A stretch of DNA of 64,000 nt from Burkholderiales bacterium 67-32 (GTDB taxonomy: Bacteria; Pseudomonadota; Gammaproteobacteria; Burkholderiales; Burkholderiaceae_B). Below are positions 20,314 to 29,584 of the stretch, one piece after another (positions within the stretch are counted from its first letter, which is position 1; the number at the start of each line of letters is the position of its first letter). The stretch is taken from positions 186,001 to 250,000 of the forward strand of contig MKUP01000028.1 in assembly GCA_001898625.1 (NCBI GenBank), in the 5' to 3' direction. The translations under genes and the position numbers were made by a program. Below the pieces are notes generated by a model, which was not told the origin of the DNA, searched no databases, and worked only from the letters and a program-made list of their open reading frames with translations.

Positions 20314-21387
20314 ATGCGTCGCGGACTCATGAGCTGGTCGCGGGAAGAATTGCCGGCCTCGGTGCTGGACGAGCGCGTGGCACGCCTGCGGGCGGGAATG
20401 AAGCACGAGGGCCTGGCGGCCGTGCTGGCCTACACCTCGTTCGCCGAGCCGGCCGCCGTGCACTGGCTGACCAATTTCACGCCGTACTGGAGCGAGGCCA
20501 TGCTGCTGGTGCTGCCTGACGAGGCGCCGATCCTGCTGGCGTCGCTCACGCCGCGCGTGCACGGCTGGATACGCGAAGTCTCGCATCTGGGCGAGGTCGT
20601 ATCCGCGCCCCGGCTCGCCCAGGGCGTGCTCGACATGCTGGCCGGCAAGGGCGTGCAGCCCGGCGCGCGCCTGGGCGTGGTCGGCCTGGACAGCCTGCCG
20701 GCTGCGGTGGCCCTGCCGCTGATGAAGACCTGGGGAGCCGCGGCCATCGTCGATGCCGCACCCATGTTCGCCGCGGTGCGCCAGCCTTGTGGCAAGGAAG
20801 AACTGGCGCTGGCCAGCCGCGCGCTGGCCATCGCCCGGCGCGCCGTGGCCGAGGTGCCGGACGATGTTCGGAACACCTCCGCGCTGGCGGCCGCCATCGA
20901 GGCCAGCGCCCGCGCCGCCGGCGCCGAGGAAGTGCTCTATCGCGTCGCGCCCGATCTGTCGCGCGGCGGCGCGCTGGGCCGGCTGGAAGGAGAGTTTCCG
21001 CTGGGCGCGGCCTATGCCCTGGAACTGTCGGTGGCCTACAAGGGCCATTGGATCCGCCTGGGCGGTAGCCAGGCCCGCGGCGCCGCGCCCGCGGGTTGGG
21101 ACGCGGCCGGGGCCTGGTTCGACGACAGCCTGTCGCGCCTGGCCGGACGCGGCGCCGACGGGCTGCCCGCCGCGCCGGCCGGCGCGTCGCGCTGGTCGCT
21201 GGAGTTGTGCACGGGCGTGCAGCCCCTGAGCCTGGCGCGCACCCATGAGCGGGAATTCGTGTCCCTGCCGCCCGGCAGCCTGGCGGTGTTTTCCGCCCAC
21301 GCCGAGCTGGAGGGCGGCCACTGGTACCGGAGCGCGCCACTGACGCTGGGCGGCGGCGGGCAGCGCGGACAAGTGCTGCGCGGCTGA
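20314..21387 (+). CDS. Divergent M24-fold protein without metal-site residues
   Basis: A 357-residue protein related to the preceding gene. The N-terminal creatinase-like domain is recognisable (RVARLRAGMKHEGLAAVLAY, VHWLTNFTPYWSEAMLLVLP). The C-terminal half keeps the fold pattern (YALELSVAYKGHWIRLGGS) but the Asp, His and Glu ligands are not seen, and HGxG is absent. It may be a structural partner that forms a heterodimer with the upstream M24 protein, a common arrangement where one subunit is inactive; this is inferred. The gap to the previous gene is 26 bp, with AGAAGGA just upstream of ATG 20314. Confidence 0.75.
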   Translation: MRRGLMSWSREELPASVLDERVARLRAGMKHEGLAAVLAYTSFAEPAAVHWLTNFTPYWSEAMLLVLPDEAPILLASLTPRVHGWIREVSHLGEVVSAPRLAQGVLDMLAGKGVQPGARLGVVGLDSLPAAVALPLMKTWGAAAIVDAAPMFAAVRQPCGKEELALASRALAIARRAVAEVPDDVRNTSALAAAIEASARAAGAEEVLYRVAPDLSRGGALGRLEGEFPLGAAYALELSVAYKGHWIRLGGSQARGAAPAGWDAAGAWFDDSLSRLAGRGADGLPAAPAGASRWSLELCTGVQPLSLARTHEREFVSLPPGSLAVFSAHAELEGGHWYRSAPLTLGGGGQRGQVLRG

Positions 21388-21446
21388 CGCGCGGCCCCGG
21401 ACAAACACGGCGCATGGACGCGCCGATACACAAGGAGACAACACTC

Positions 21447-22415
21447 ATGTCCAAGCACATCGTGCGGCGGCTGCTGGCGGCCGCATCGCTGGCCCTGCCC
21501 TGTGCCGCGATGGCGGCCGGCTATCCCGACCGGGTGATCAAGGTGGTCGTGCCGGTGCCGGCCGGCGGCGCGGCCGATACCCTGGCCCGCCTGGCCGGCG
21601 AGGGGATACAGAAGAAATGGGGCCAGCCTGTGGTGGTGGAGAACCGCGCCGGCGCCAACGGCAACATCGGCGGCGAGGCGGTCTATCGCGCGGAGCCCGA
21701 CGGCTACACCTTCCTGGTGTCGCCGCCCACGGCGATCGCGATCAACCAGAGCTTCTACAAGAAGCTCGCCTACGACCCGAACCGCTTCGTGCCGGTGTCC
21801 ATCATCGCCGCCAACCCCAACGTGCTGCTGGTCAATCCCAAGGTGCCGGCGAAGACGCTGAAGGAACTGATCGCCTATGCCAAGGCCCATCCGGGCAAGC
21901 TCAACTTCGCCTCGGGCGGCACCGGCTCCACGCCGCACCTGGCGGGCGAGCTGCTGAAGATGACGGCCGGCATCGACATGGTCCACATTCCCTACAAGGG
22001 GGGCCCGCCCGCCTATGCCGACCTGATCGCCGGACAGGTCGAAGTGATGTTCCAGGGCCTGGCCACCGCCTTGCCGCAGATCCGCGAAGGCAAGCTGCGC
22101 GTGCTGGCCATCGGCAGCGAAAAGCGCCATCCGGCCCTGCCGGACGTGCCCACGCTGAACGAGACCATGCCCGGCTTCATCTCGGTGTCGTGGACCGGCA
22201 TGGTGGCGCCGCCGGGCACGCCGGCCGACATCGTTGCCAAGGTCTCGGCGGCGATACGCGAGGAACTGATGGTCAATGGCGCAGGCAAGGACATCAAGGG
22301 CCTGGATGCGCGCGACCTGATCGCCAGCACCCCGGCCGAGGCCGACCGTTTCATCAAGGAAGAAGTGGCCCGCTGGGGCAAGGTGATTCATTCGACCGGC
22401 ATCAGCATCGACTGA
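21447..22415 (+). CDS. Bug-family tripartite tricarboxylate transporter receptor
   Basis: A 322-residue periplasmic receptor of the Bug/TctC family. A signal peptide (about residues 1-24, ending CAAMAAGYP) is followed by KVVVPVPAGGAADTLAR, VENRAGANGNIGGE and HIPYKGGPPAYADLIAGQ. ATG 21447 has AAGGAGA about 10 bases upstream and gives a standard signal peptide; the open frame starts 33 bases earlier. It is the third gene of the LysR-divergent operon and probably captures the operon's substrate, which may be a nitrogen compound given the creatinase-like and dioxygenase neighbours. Confidence 0.95.
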   Translation: MSKHIVRRLLAAASLALPCAAMAAGYPDRVIKVVVPVPAGGAADTLARLAGEGIQKKWGQPVVVENRAGANGNIGGEAVYRAEPDGYTFLVSPPTAIAINQSFYKKLAYDPNRFVPVSIIAANPNVLLVNPKVPAKTLKELIAYAKAHPGKLNFASGGTGSTPHLAGELLKMTAGIDMVHIPYKGGPPAYADLIAGQVEVMFQGLATALPQIREGKLRVLAIGSEKRHPALPDVPTLNETMPGFISVSWTGMVAPPGTPADIVAKVSAAIREELMVNGAGKDIKGLDARDLIASTPAEADRFIKEEVARWGKVIHSTGISID

Positions 22416-22440
22416 GCCCGGTTCTTACAGGAGATTGTTC

Positions 22441-23490
22441 ATGCGTGCAGCCATCACCGGACCGGCCACCTGGCGCGGCCCGGAAATCAAGGACAGCAAG
22501 GCCTGGGTCTACGAATTCACTCCGGCCGAGATCGACGAGATCGACGCCGCGCTGCGCAACGTACGCGCGCGGGGCAAGCTCATCTCGACCATGACGCGCG
22601 AGGATTTTCCGCTGCCGACGGTATCGAAGGTGGTAGCCCATACCCGCGAGCAGATCGAGAACGGCCTGGGCCTGCAACTGCTGCGCGGCATCCAGGCCGA
22701 GCGCTACGGCAAGGACGACCTGCGCATCATCTACTGGGGCATCGGCCAGCACATGGGCACGGCCGTCTCGCAAAGCGCCAAGGGCGACATCCTGGGCGAC
22801 GTGCGCAACCTGGGCATCGACATCAACAGCCCGCAGGGCCGCGGCTATACGTCGAACCAGAAGCTGACCTACCACACCGATTCCTGCGACGTGGTGGCGC
22901 TGTTCGTGCTGCGCACCGCGCGCAGCGGCGGACTGAGCATGATCGCCAGCTCGCAGGCCATCCACAACGAGATCCTGAAGCAGCGTCCCGACCTGCTCGA
23001 CGTGCTGTACCAGCCGTTCCACTGGAGCTGGCAGGGGCAGGAAGAACCCGGGCAACAGCCGTACTACCAGCAGCCCGTGTTCTCGATGCACGAAGGCAAG
23101 TTCTCGTGCCGCTACGTGCGCACGCACATCCGTTCGGCCCAGCGCTTTCCCGACGTGCCGCGCCTGACGCCCATCCAGGAGGAAGCGCTGGATTTCCTCG
23201 ACAGCCTGTCGGGCAGCACCGACTTCCATTTCTCGATGATGTTCCAGCCGGGCGACCTGCAATTCCTGAACAACCACATGATGCTGCATTCGCGCACCGC
23301 GTTCGAGGACTTCGACGAACCGGAGAAAAGGCGACACCTGCTGCGCATGTGGCTGTCGGTGCCCAACAGCCGCGCCCTGAGCCCGGCCCTGGACACCATC
23401 TACCGCGACCAGCGCGCGGGCGCGGTGCGGGGTGGTTTCCCGTCGCGCACGGGCAAGCTGATCTACGAAACCGTCGGCAGCATCGAGTAA
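22441..23490 (+). CDS. TauD/TfdA-type Fe(II)/2-oxoglutarate dioxygenase
   Basis: A 349-residue protein of the TauD/TfdA dioxygenase family, cytoplasmic. The iron-binding HxD is seen in LTYHTDSCDVV, the distal His in NNHMMLHSRTAFED, and the 2-oxoglutarate Arg in KRRHLLRMWLS. Such enzymes hydroxylate small organic compounds, often releasing sulfite, amine or an acid. AGGAGA at 22427-22432 fits ATG 22441. It lies 25 bp after the Bug receptor in the same operon. The substrate is unknown. Confidence 0.9.
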   Translation: MRAAITGPATWRGPEIKDSKAWVYEFTPAEIDEIDAALRNVRARGKLISTMTREDFPLPTVSKVVAHTREQIENGLGLQLLRGIQAERYGKDDLRIIYWGIGQHMGTAVSQSAKGDILGDVRNLGIDINSPQGRGYTSNQKLTYHTDSCDVVALFVLRTARSGGLSMIASSQAIHNEILKQRPDLLDVLYQPFHWSWQGQEEPGQQPYYQQPVFSMHEGKFSCRYVRTHIRSAQRFPDVPRLTPIQEEALDFLDSLSGSTDFHFSMMFQPGDLQFLNNHMMLHSRTAFEDFDEPEKRRHLLRMWLSVPNSRALSPALDTIYRDQRAGAVRGGFPSRTGKLIYETVGSIE

Positions 23491-23502
23491 GGCGGAGGGC
23501 CT

Positions 23503-24867
23503 ATGTTGTACGAAGCTGAACGGGGCCGTATCAAGCTGGCGTTGGTCGGCGACATGATGTTGTCCCGGGCCTTGAAGCCGTATGCCGAAGACGACTATCT
23601 GGCGCTGGTTGATCTGCTGCGGGACGCCGACGCCAGTTTCGGCAACCTGGAGACCACCGTGCGCGAGGCCGGCGAAGGCGTGCCCAACTTCACGCAGGGC
23701 ACGCCGATGAGCACCGCGCCGGCCTTGCTGGAAGACCTGAAGTGGATGGGGCTGGATATCGTGTCCATCGCCAACAACCATGCGACCGACTACGGCGTGT
23801 CGGGGGTGCTGGCCAGCCTGGCGCATCTGGATCGCGCCGGCATTCCGTACTCCGGCGCGGGCCGTACGCTGACCGAGGCGCGCCGGCCGGGCTACCTGGA
23901 AACGAACGCGGGCCGCGTCGGCCTGGTCTCGGCCACGTCGTTCTACCGGCCCTGGAACCGGGCGGCCGATGCGCGCTCAGACAGCGCCGGCCGTCCGGGC
24001 ATCAATCCCCTGGGGTTCACGACGTCTTATACGGTGGACGATGAATCGCTGGCGGCGCTCCAGCGCATCAGCGACGAGCTGGGCATGGCGCAGGAACAGG
24101 TGCGGCATCGCTCGCAGTTCTACGCGCCGCACGAGGTGCCCAGGAACGACGACGACAGCGTGGCCCTGCTGGGGGCGAAGTTCCGCCGGGGCAAGGGTTT
24201 CGCCGTGTCCACCAAGGTCGATGCCAAGGATGCCGAAGCCAATCTGCGCTTCATCCGCGAAGCGCGCAAGCAGTCGGACTGGGTGGTCTTTTCCTTCCAC
24301 TGCCACGAGTTCGGCAGCGCGGGCAAGCGCACCGCGCCCACCGACGTGGAACTGGAAGAGTCCGCGCAGTTCGCCATCGAATTCGCCCGCGCGGCCGTGG
24401 ACGCCGGCGCCCACGTGGTGGCGGGCCACGGCCCGCACCTCACCATGGGCGTCGAGGTCTACCAGGGCGCGCCCATTTTCCACAGCCTGGGCAACTTCAT
24501 TTTCCAGAACGAAACCATCAACGCCTTTCCCGCCGAGGCCTACGGCCGGTTCGGGCTGGATGCGGCCGCCACGCCTTCCGAGTTCCTGGACGCGCGCACC
24601 GGCAACGACAGCCGGGGTTTCCCGGCCACGCGCGAGTTCTGGGAAGGTTGCCTGGCCACCTGCCAGTTCGAGGCCGGCAAGCTGGCCTCGGTCAGCCTGT
24701 ATCCCATCGACATGGGGTTCGGACGGCCACGGGGCCAGCGCGGCCGCCCGGTGCTGGCCCGCGGCGAGGACGCGCATCGCATCCTGGCGCGCGTCGCCCG
24801 GCTGTCCCGCCCCTTCGGCACCCGCCTGGACATCGAGGGGGACGTCGGCGTCCTGCGCCTGCCATGA
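23503..24867 (+). CDS. CapA-family protein (poly-gamma-glutamate synthesis-like metallophosphatase fold)
   Basis: A 454-residue member of the CapA/PgsA family, which has a calcineurin-like metallophosphatase fold. Motifs are LALVGDMMLSR, ASFGNLETTV, IANNHATDYG, FSFHCHEFGS and VAGHGPHLTMGVEVYQGAPI with LGNFIFQNE. No signal peptide or membrane anchor is visible, unlike capsule-synthesis PgsA. Together with the catabolic neighbours this suggests a cytoplasmic hydrolase role instead of capsule synthesis. It lies 12 bp after the dioxygenase gene, and its stop overlaps the next start. Confidence 0.85.
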   Translation: MLYEAERGRIKLALVGDMMLSRALKPYAEDDYLALVDLLRDADASFGNLETTVREAGEGVPNFTQGTPMSTAPALLEDLKWMGLDIVSIANNHATDYGVSGVLASLAHLDRAGIPYSGAGRTLTEARRPGYLETNAGRVGLVSATSFYRPWNRAADARSDSAGRPGINPLGFTTSYTVDDESLAALQRISDELGMAQEQVRHRSQFYAPHEVPRNDDDSVALLGAKFRRGKGFAVSTKVDAKDAEANLRFIREARKQSDWVVFSFHCHEFGSAGKRTAPTDVELEESAQFAIEFARAAVDAGAHVVAGHGPHLTMGVEVYQGAPIFHSLGNFIFQNETINAFPAEAYGRFGLDAAATPSEFLDARTGNDSRGFPATREFWEGCLATCQFEAGKLASVSLYPIDMGFGRPRGQRGRPVLARGEDAHRILARVARLSRPFGTRLDIEGDVGVLRLP

Positions 24868-25826
24868 AGCGCCTGGCCATCCTGGACGACTATCTGCACC
24901 TGGCGCTGCGCTCGGCCGACTGGTCGGTGCTGGAAAGGCAGTGCCGCATCGACGTGATCGACCGCCAATTGGCGGTGCCGGACGAGGCGGCCGAGGTGCT
25001 CGCGCCCTATCACATCCTCTGCCACCTGCGTGAGCGCACGCCCATGCCGCGCGCGCTGCTGGAGCGGCTGCCCAACCTCGAATTCATGACCGTGACGGGC
25101 AAGGCCCATCGCACGCTGGACCTGCGGGCGGCGACCGAGCGCGGCATCGTCGTGTCTCACGTGTCCTCGGCCGTCCACGGATCCAACGCGACGCCCGAAT
25201 TGGCCTGGGGACTGATACTGGCCACCGCCCGCCACATCGCCTACGAGGACCGCGGCGTGCGCGAGGGGGCCTGGCAGCGCACCGCCGGCATGCTGCTGGA
25301 CGGCAAGACCCTGGGGCTGCTGGGGCTGGGGCGGGTGGGCCAGCGCATGGCCGCCATCGGCCAGGCTTTCGGCATGCGGGTCGTGGCCTGGAGCCCCAAC
25401 CTGACCGACGAAGCAGCCGCCGCGTTCAAGGTCCAGCGCGTGGACAAGGACGCGCTGTTCGCGCAGTCGGACGTGCTCAGCATCCACGTGGTCCTGAGCG
25501 AGCGGTCGCGCCATCTGGTCGGCCGGCGCGAACTGGCGCTGATGAAACCGGATGCGCTGCTGGTCAACACCGCCCGGGGACCGATCGTGGACGAGGCGGC
25601 GCTGGTCGAGGCGCTGGCGCAGGGCCGGCTGGGCGGCGCGGGGCTGGACGTTTTCGAGACCGAGCCGCTGCCGGCCGGCCATCCGCTGACCCGGCTGGAC
25701 AATGTGGTGCTGACGCCGCACCTGGGCTATGCCACGCGCGAGACGATCGCGGGCTTCTACCAGGCCAGCGTGGCGGGGGTGCAGGCCTACCTGGCGGGCG
25801 CGCCCGTCGGCGTGCGCGAGCCCTGA
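24864..25826 (+). CDS. D-2-hydroxyacid dehydrogenase (NAD-dependent)
   Basis: A 320-residue D-isomer-specific 2-hydroxyacid dehydrogenase. The NAD-binding motif is LGLLGLGRVGQRMA, the catalytic Arg lies in VNTARGPIVDE, the Glu in FETEPLP and the His in LTPHLGYATRE. It starts at ATG 24864, overlapping the CapA-like stop (ATGA), and closes the plus-strand operon. Its last 40 bases overlap the convergent citrate-synthase-like gene. It probably reduces a keto acid or oxidises a hydroxy acid produced by the operon. Confidence 0.93.
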   Translation: MKRLAILDDYLHLALRSADWSVLERQCRIDVIDRQLAVPDEAAEVLAPYHILCHLRERTPMPRALLERLPNLEFMTVTGKAHRTLDLRAATERGIVVSHVSSAVHGSNATPELAWGLILATARHIAYEDRGVREGAWQRTAGMLLDGKTLGLLGLGRVGQRMAAIGQAFGMRVVAWSPNLTDEAAAAFKVQRVDKDALFAQSDVLSIHVVLSERSRHLVGRRELALMKPDALLVNTARGPIVDEAALVEALAQGRLGGAGLDVFETEPLPAGHPLTRLDNVVLTPHLGYATRETIAGFYQASVAGVQAYLAGAPVGVREP

Positions 25827-26665
25827 CCGGCACGGTCCGGCGGCAGGTCGCGCGGCGGGTGGCCGTCGTACACCGGCAGGAACTGCCGGGGGATCGGCCC
25901 CTTGTTGCGCCCGCCCTGCTCGTGCTGTTCCCAGGCGTGGGCCAGGATGCCCACCGAGCGGGACAGGCAGAACAGGCCGCGCGCCAGCTCGGCCGGAAAG
26001 CCCAGCTCGGCGTAGACGACCGCGGTGGCGCCGTCGATGTTCATGGGCAGGCGGCGCCCCTTGCGCGCCTGAAGCTCCGCCTCCACCGCCCGCGCGATGG
26101 CGACGTGGCGGCCCGCGATCACCCCTTGCCCGACGGCTTCGTCCATCAGCGCCATCAGGCGGACGGCGCGCGGATCGATGGGATGGAAGCGATGGCCGAA
26201 TCCCGGTACGTACTTGCCGCGGCGGGCGATGCAGGCGTCCAGGCCGGTGCGCACGGCGCTGGCCAGGTCCATGCCGGCGTCGAGGTGCCGCGCGATGTCG
26301 CCGTACAGCTCGACCGCCTGTTCGCCCGCGCCGCCGTGCACGTCACCGAGCACGTTGACCGCCGAGCCCATGGCGTTGTTCAGCCCGACCCCGCAGGTCA
26401 TCGCCATGCGCGAGATGGCGATGCTGGGCGCCTGCGGACCATGGTCCACCGCCGCCATCAGCGCCGCGTCCAGCAGGGCGCCTTGCCCGGCCCCGGGCAG
26501 TTCGCCGCGCAGCATGAGCCAGATCATTTCCGCGAAGCCCAGGTTGCCGATCAGGTCCTGCACGGCATAGCCGCGATAGCGGATGCTGCCGGGCCGCATG
26601 TCGATGATGCCGGTGCGCCACCATTGGCCGCAGGCCTGTCCTTCGTCGTCGGTGTGGTCGTTCAT
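25787..26665 (-). CDS. Citrate synthase-fold protein (citryl-CoA lyase type)
   Basis: A 292-residue short member of the citrate synthase superfamily, well below true citrate synthase (about 430). Core segments are SIRYRGYAVQDLIGNLGFAE, GLNNAMGSAVNVLGDVHGGA, VPGFGHRFHPIDPRAVR (active-site His) and LPMNIDGATAVVYAELGFP. Short forms of this kind are annotated as citryl-CoA lyases, cleaving an acyl-CoA to acetyl-CoA and a keto acid. Its ATG overlaps the upstream CoA-transferase stop, so CoA activation followed by cleavage is a reasonable inference. It overlaps the convergent dehydrogenase gene by 40 bases. Confidence 0.85.
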   Translation of the reverse strand: MNDHTDDEGQACGQWWRTGIIDMRPGSIRYRGYAVQDLIGNLGFAEMIWLMLRGELPGAGQGALLDAALMAAVDHGPQAPSIAISRMAMTCGVGLNNAMGSAVNVLGDVHGGAGEQAVELYGDIARHLDAGMDLASAVRTGLDACIARRGKYVPGFGHRFHPIDPRAVRLMALMDEAVGQGVIAGRHVAIARAVEAELQARKGRRLPMNIDGATAVVYAELGFPAELARGLFCLSRSVGILAHAWEQHEQGGRNKGPIPRQFLPVYDGHPPRDLPPDRAGQGSRTPTGAPAR

Positions 26666-27861
26666 ATCGCCCCCTCGGTTTTCAGCACGGCGATCTCGTC
26701 GTCCGTATAGCCCAGTTGCGCCAGCAGCGCCACGGTGTCCTGTCCCAGTTCGGGCGGCGGCGCATCGACCGCCGGCGCCTGCCCGTCGATCTTGTATCCC
26801 CCGCGCACGACCGCGATGTCGCGCTCCGCGCCGGGCACCTGCGTGAAGCGGCCGATCAGGCCGCGGTCGCGTATCTGCGGATGCGCCAGGATCTCGTCCA
26901 CCTGGTAAACAGGCCCGGCGGGAATGCCCCGCTCGGCCAGCAGGGGCCACCAGTCGTCCGCGGGGCGGGCGGCCAGGGCCTGTTCCAACTCCGCCTTGAG
27001 CTGGTCGCGATGGGCGAGGCGCGCCTGCCGGCCGGCGTAGCGGCTGTCGCGCGCCAGCTCGGGCCGGCCCACGGCCTGGCACAGGGCTTCGAACTGTTCC
27101 TGCTTGTTGGCGGCGATGTTCAGCAGTCCACGGCCTGTCTTGAACGTGCCCGAGGGGCTGGCGGTGAAGTTCTCGTTGCCCAGCGGGCGGGGTTTGTGTC
27201 CGGCGTTCAGGTAGTTGGACACCACCCATCCCATGGTCGAGATGACCGATTCCAGCATGGAGACGTCGATGAAGCGCGCCTCGGTGCGGGCGCCGTCGGC
27301 CAGTTCGGCGGCGATCGCGAAGGCCGCCGTCATGCCGCCTATGGTGTCGCCGATGGGATAGCCGACGCGGTAGGGCGCGGTCCGCTCGTCGCCCGTAATG
27401 CTCATCGTGCCGGACATGCCCTGGATGATCTGGTCGTAGGCGGGCAGGGCGCTCAGGGGACCGTCCTGGCCAAAACCCGAGATGGCGCAATAGACCAGGC
27501 GCGGCCGGTGTTGGCGCAGCACGTCGAAGCCCAGCCCCAGGCGGTCCATGACGCCCGGGCGAAAGTTCTCCACCACGACGTCGGCGGTCGCCACCAGCCG
27601 CAGGAAGGCCTCCTTGCCCCGCCGGTGTTTCAGGTTGACGGTGATCGAGCGCTTGCCCGCGTTCTGAGCCAGGAAGGACAAGCCCATGCCGCGCCGGTTC
27701 AGCTCGGGGTCGGCCCCGAGCTGGCGGGCGAGGTCGCCGGAACCGGGCACTTCCACCTTGATGACGTCCGCGCCCATCAGCGCCAGTTGCTGGCAGCAGA
27801 ACGGTCCCGCCAGCACATTGGTCAGGTCGAGGACGCGCAGGGATTGCAGTGGCTTGCTCAT
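26662..27861 (-). CDS. CaiB/BaiF (class III) CoA-transferase
   Basis: A 399-residue family III CoA-transferase with LRVLDLTNVLAGPFCCQ at the N-terminus and the catalytic Asp143 in LPAYDQIIQG. It lies directly after a Bug receptor gene (7 bp) and overlaps the citryl-CoA-lyase-like gene by 4 bp. It probably loads the imported acid with CoA for cleavage by that lyase. Its plan parallels the CoA-transferase-lyase pair at 702-2863, but the lyase comes from a different fold. Confidence 0.93.
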   Translation of the reverse strand: MSKPLQSLRVLDLTNVLAGPFCCQQLALMGADVIKVEVPGSGDLARQLGADPELNRRGMGLSFLAQNAGKRSITVNLKHRRGKEAFLRLVATADVVVENFRPGVMDRLGLGFDVLRQHRPRLVYCAISGFGQDGPLSALPAYDQIIQGMSGTMSITGDERTAPYRVGYPIGDTIGGMTAAFAIAAELADGARTEARFIDVSMLESVISTMGWVVSNYLNAGHKPRPLGNENFTASPSGTFKTGRGLLNIAANKQEQFEALCQAVGRPELARDSRYAGRQARLAHRDQLKAELEQALAARPADDWWPLLAERGIPAGPVYQVDEILAHPQIRDRGLIGRFTQVPGAERDIAVVRGGYKIDGQAPAVDAPPPELGQDTVALLAQLGYTDDEIAVLKTEGAI

Positions 27862-27868
27862 GGGCGTG

Positions 27869-28849
27869 TCACTTGATCTGGATGTTGGCGTCCTTGATGA
27901 TTCCGGACCACTTGGCGGAATCGCCGGCGATGGTGTCGGTGAACTCCTGCACCGTTCCTCCCAGCACCACGTTGCCCTCGTCCATGATCTTGCGCTGCAG
28001 GTCCTGGCTTCTGAGCACCTCGTTCACCGCCTTGTTGACGGCGTCGATGGCCGCCTGCGGCGTGCCGGCCGGCATCAGCAGGCCGGTCTTGGAGGCGGCC
28101 TCGAAGCCCGGCAGCGTATCGGCCAGCGGCGGGACGGCGGGCAACTGCGGGATGGGCTTGAGCGTGGTGATGGCCAGCATCCGCACCTTGGGGTTGTCGA
28201 CCTGCGACATGGCCGCGGGGGTCGAGGCGAAGAAGATGTCCACCTGGCCGCCCAGCAGGTCGTTCATGGCGGGCGCCGCGCCCTTGTAGGGCACGTGAAG
28301 GACGTCGATGCCGGCTTCGTGGGCGAAGTAGCGGCCGGTGATGTCGCCCACCGTGCCGGTGCCCGCGTTGCCCACCGAGAGCTTGCCGGGATGTGCCTTG
28401 GCGAACTTCACCAGGTCGGCCACCGACTTGTACGGCTTGTCGGCGCTGACCACCAGGACCATGGGCTGCGACGCCACCGACACGACGGGGGCGAAGTCCT
28501 TGGCGACGTTGTAGGAAACGTTGGTGTACAGGTAGGGGTTGATGGACAGGTTGGAGGTCTGCCCCAGGGCCAGGTTGTAGCCGTTGGCGGGCGCGCGGGC
28601 CAGGGCGCCCAGGCCGACCATGCCGCCGGCGCCGGGCCGGTTCTCCACGATCACGTTCCACTTGTACTTTTCCGTCAGGGCCGCGGCGACGAAGCGGGCC
28701 ATGGTGTCGGTGCCGCCCCCCGGCGGGAAGGGCACGACCAGTTTCAGGAGCTGGTTGGGATAGGCGTCGGCGGCCCGCGCGGCGGACCCCGCCGCCAGCG
28801 CGCATACGGCCATGGCGGCTGCGGCGGCGTAGTGTCGATAGCGATTCAT
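27869..28849 (-). CDS. Bug-family tripartite tricarboxylate transporter receptor
   Basis: A 326-residue periplasmic receptor. The signal peptide covers about residues 1-26 (ending SAARAADAYP); QLLKLVVPFPPGGGTDTMAR, VENRPGAGGMVGLG and HVPYKGAAPAMNDLLGGQ follow. It lies in the minus-strand operon between the RraA-like gene and the CoA-transferase and likely supplies the hydroxy- or keto-dicarboxylic acid handled there. Confidence 0.95.
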   Translation of the reverse strand: MNRYRHYAAAAAMAVCALAAGSAARAADAYPNQLLKLVVPFPPGGGTDTMARFVAAALTEKYKWNVIVENRPGAGGMVGLGALARAPANGYNLALGQTSNLSINPYLYTNVSYNVAKDFAPVVSVASQPMVLVVSADKPYKSVADLVKFAKAHPGKLSVGNAGTGTVGDITGRYFAHEAGIDVLHVPYKGAAPAMNDLLGGQVDIFFASTPAAMSQVDNPKVRMLAITTLKPIPQLPAVPPLADTLPGFEAASKTGLLMPAGTPQAAIDAVNKAVNEVLRSQDLQRKIMDEGNVVLGGTVQEFTDTIAGDSAKWSGIIKDANIQIK

Positions 28850-28891
28850 GGTTGTCTCCTCGTATTGTTTATATCGGAAAAAAACGGGTTG

Positions 28892-29584
28892 CTACACGGG
28901 CAAGCCCTTGGCTCGCAGGACGGCGTCGAATCGCTCGGGATCCGACGTGCCATGCTCGTTGGAACGCCGGATGGCGTCTTCGCGCTGCAGGTGCGCCTGT
29001 ACGCGCGGCAGCAGCGCCTCCGCTTCGTGGGCGGGAATGCAGATGACGCCGTCGGCGTCGCCCATGACCAGGTCGCCGGGCAGGACCGCCAGCCCCGCGC
29101 AGGCGATGGGCGCGTTGACGCGGCCCGGGCCTTCCTTGCTGGGACCGCGATGGGTATGCCCCCGCGCGAACACCGGCATGCGTCCGTCCGCCCACTCGAC
29201 CAGATCGCGGATGGCGCCGTCGATGACGAAGCCGCCGATGCGGCGGGCCAGGGCCGTGGTGCGCATCAGGCCGCCGATCAAGGCCTGGGTCAGGTCGCCG
29301 CCGCCGTCGACCACGATGATGTCGCCGGACCGGGCCATCATCAGGGCCTTGTGGATCATCAGGTTGTCGCCGGGGCGTACCTGCACGGTCAACGCGGGAC
29401 CGCAAAGGCTCAGGCGCAAATTCTCGTGATAGGCCTTCAGGCCCATGGCGCCCAGCGATCGCCCCATGCAGTCGCCGGCCACCGCCACCGGGACGTCGGA
29501 AAACCGGGCAATCAGCCCGGGGTCCAGGTGGCGCGGCATTTCCTCGATGCTGTAGCCGGGCGGCCACGTCTTATTGCCGGACAT
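28892..29584 (-). CDS. RraA-like protein, probable 4-hydroxy-4-methyl-2-oxoglutarate aldolase family
   Basis: A 230-residue protein of the RraA/HMG aldolase family. DNLMIHKALMMARSGDIIVVDGGGD and GGFVIDGAIRDLVEW (substrate/metal loop with R-D) match the aldolase group, and the tail shows GDADGVICIP. In a catabolic operon with a CoA-transferase and dehydrogenase, a class II pyruvate aldolase is more likely than RNase E inhibition. Its start overlaps the end of the dehydrogenase gene by 14 bp. Confidence 0.88.
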   Translation of the reverse strand: MSGNKTWPPGYSIEEMPRHLDPGLIARFSDVPVAVAGDCMGRSLGAMGLKAYHENLRLSLCGPALTVQVRPGDNLMIHKALMMARSGDIIVVDGGGDLTQALIGGLMRTTALARRIGGFVIDGAIRDLVEWADGRMPVFARGHTHRGPSKEGPGRVNAPIACAGLAVLPGDLVMGDADGVICIPAHEAEALLPRVQAHLQREDAIRRSNEHGTSDPERFDAVLRAKGLPV

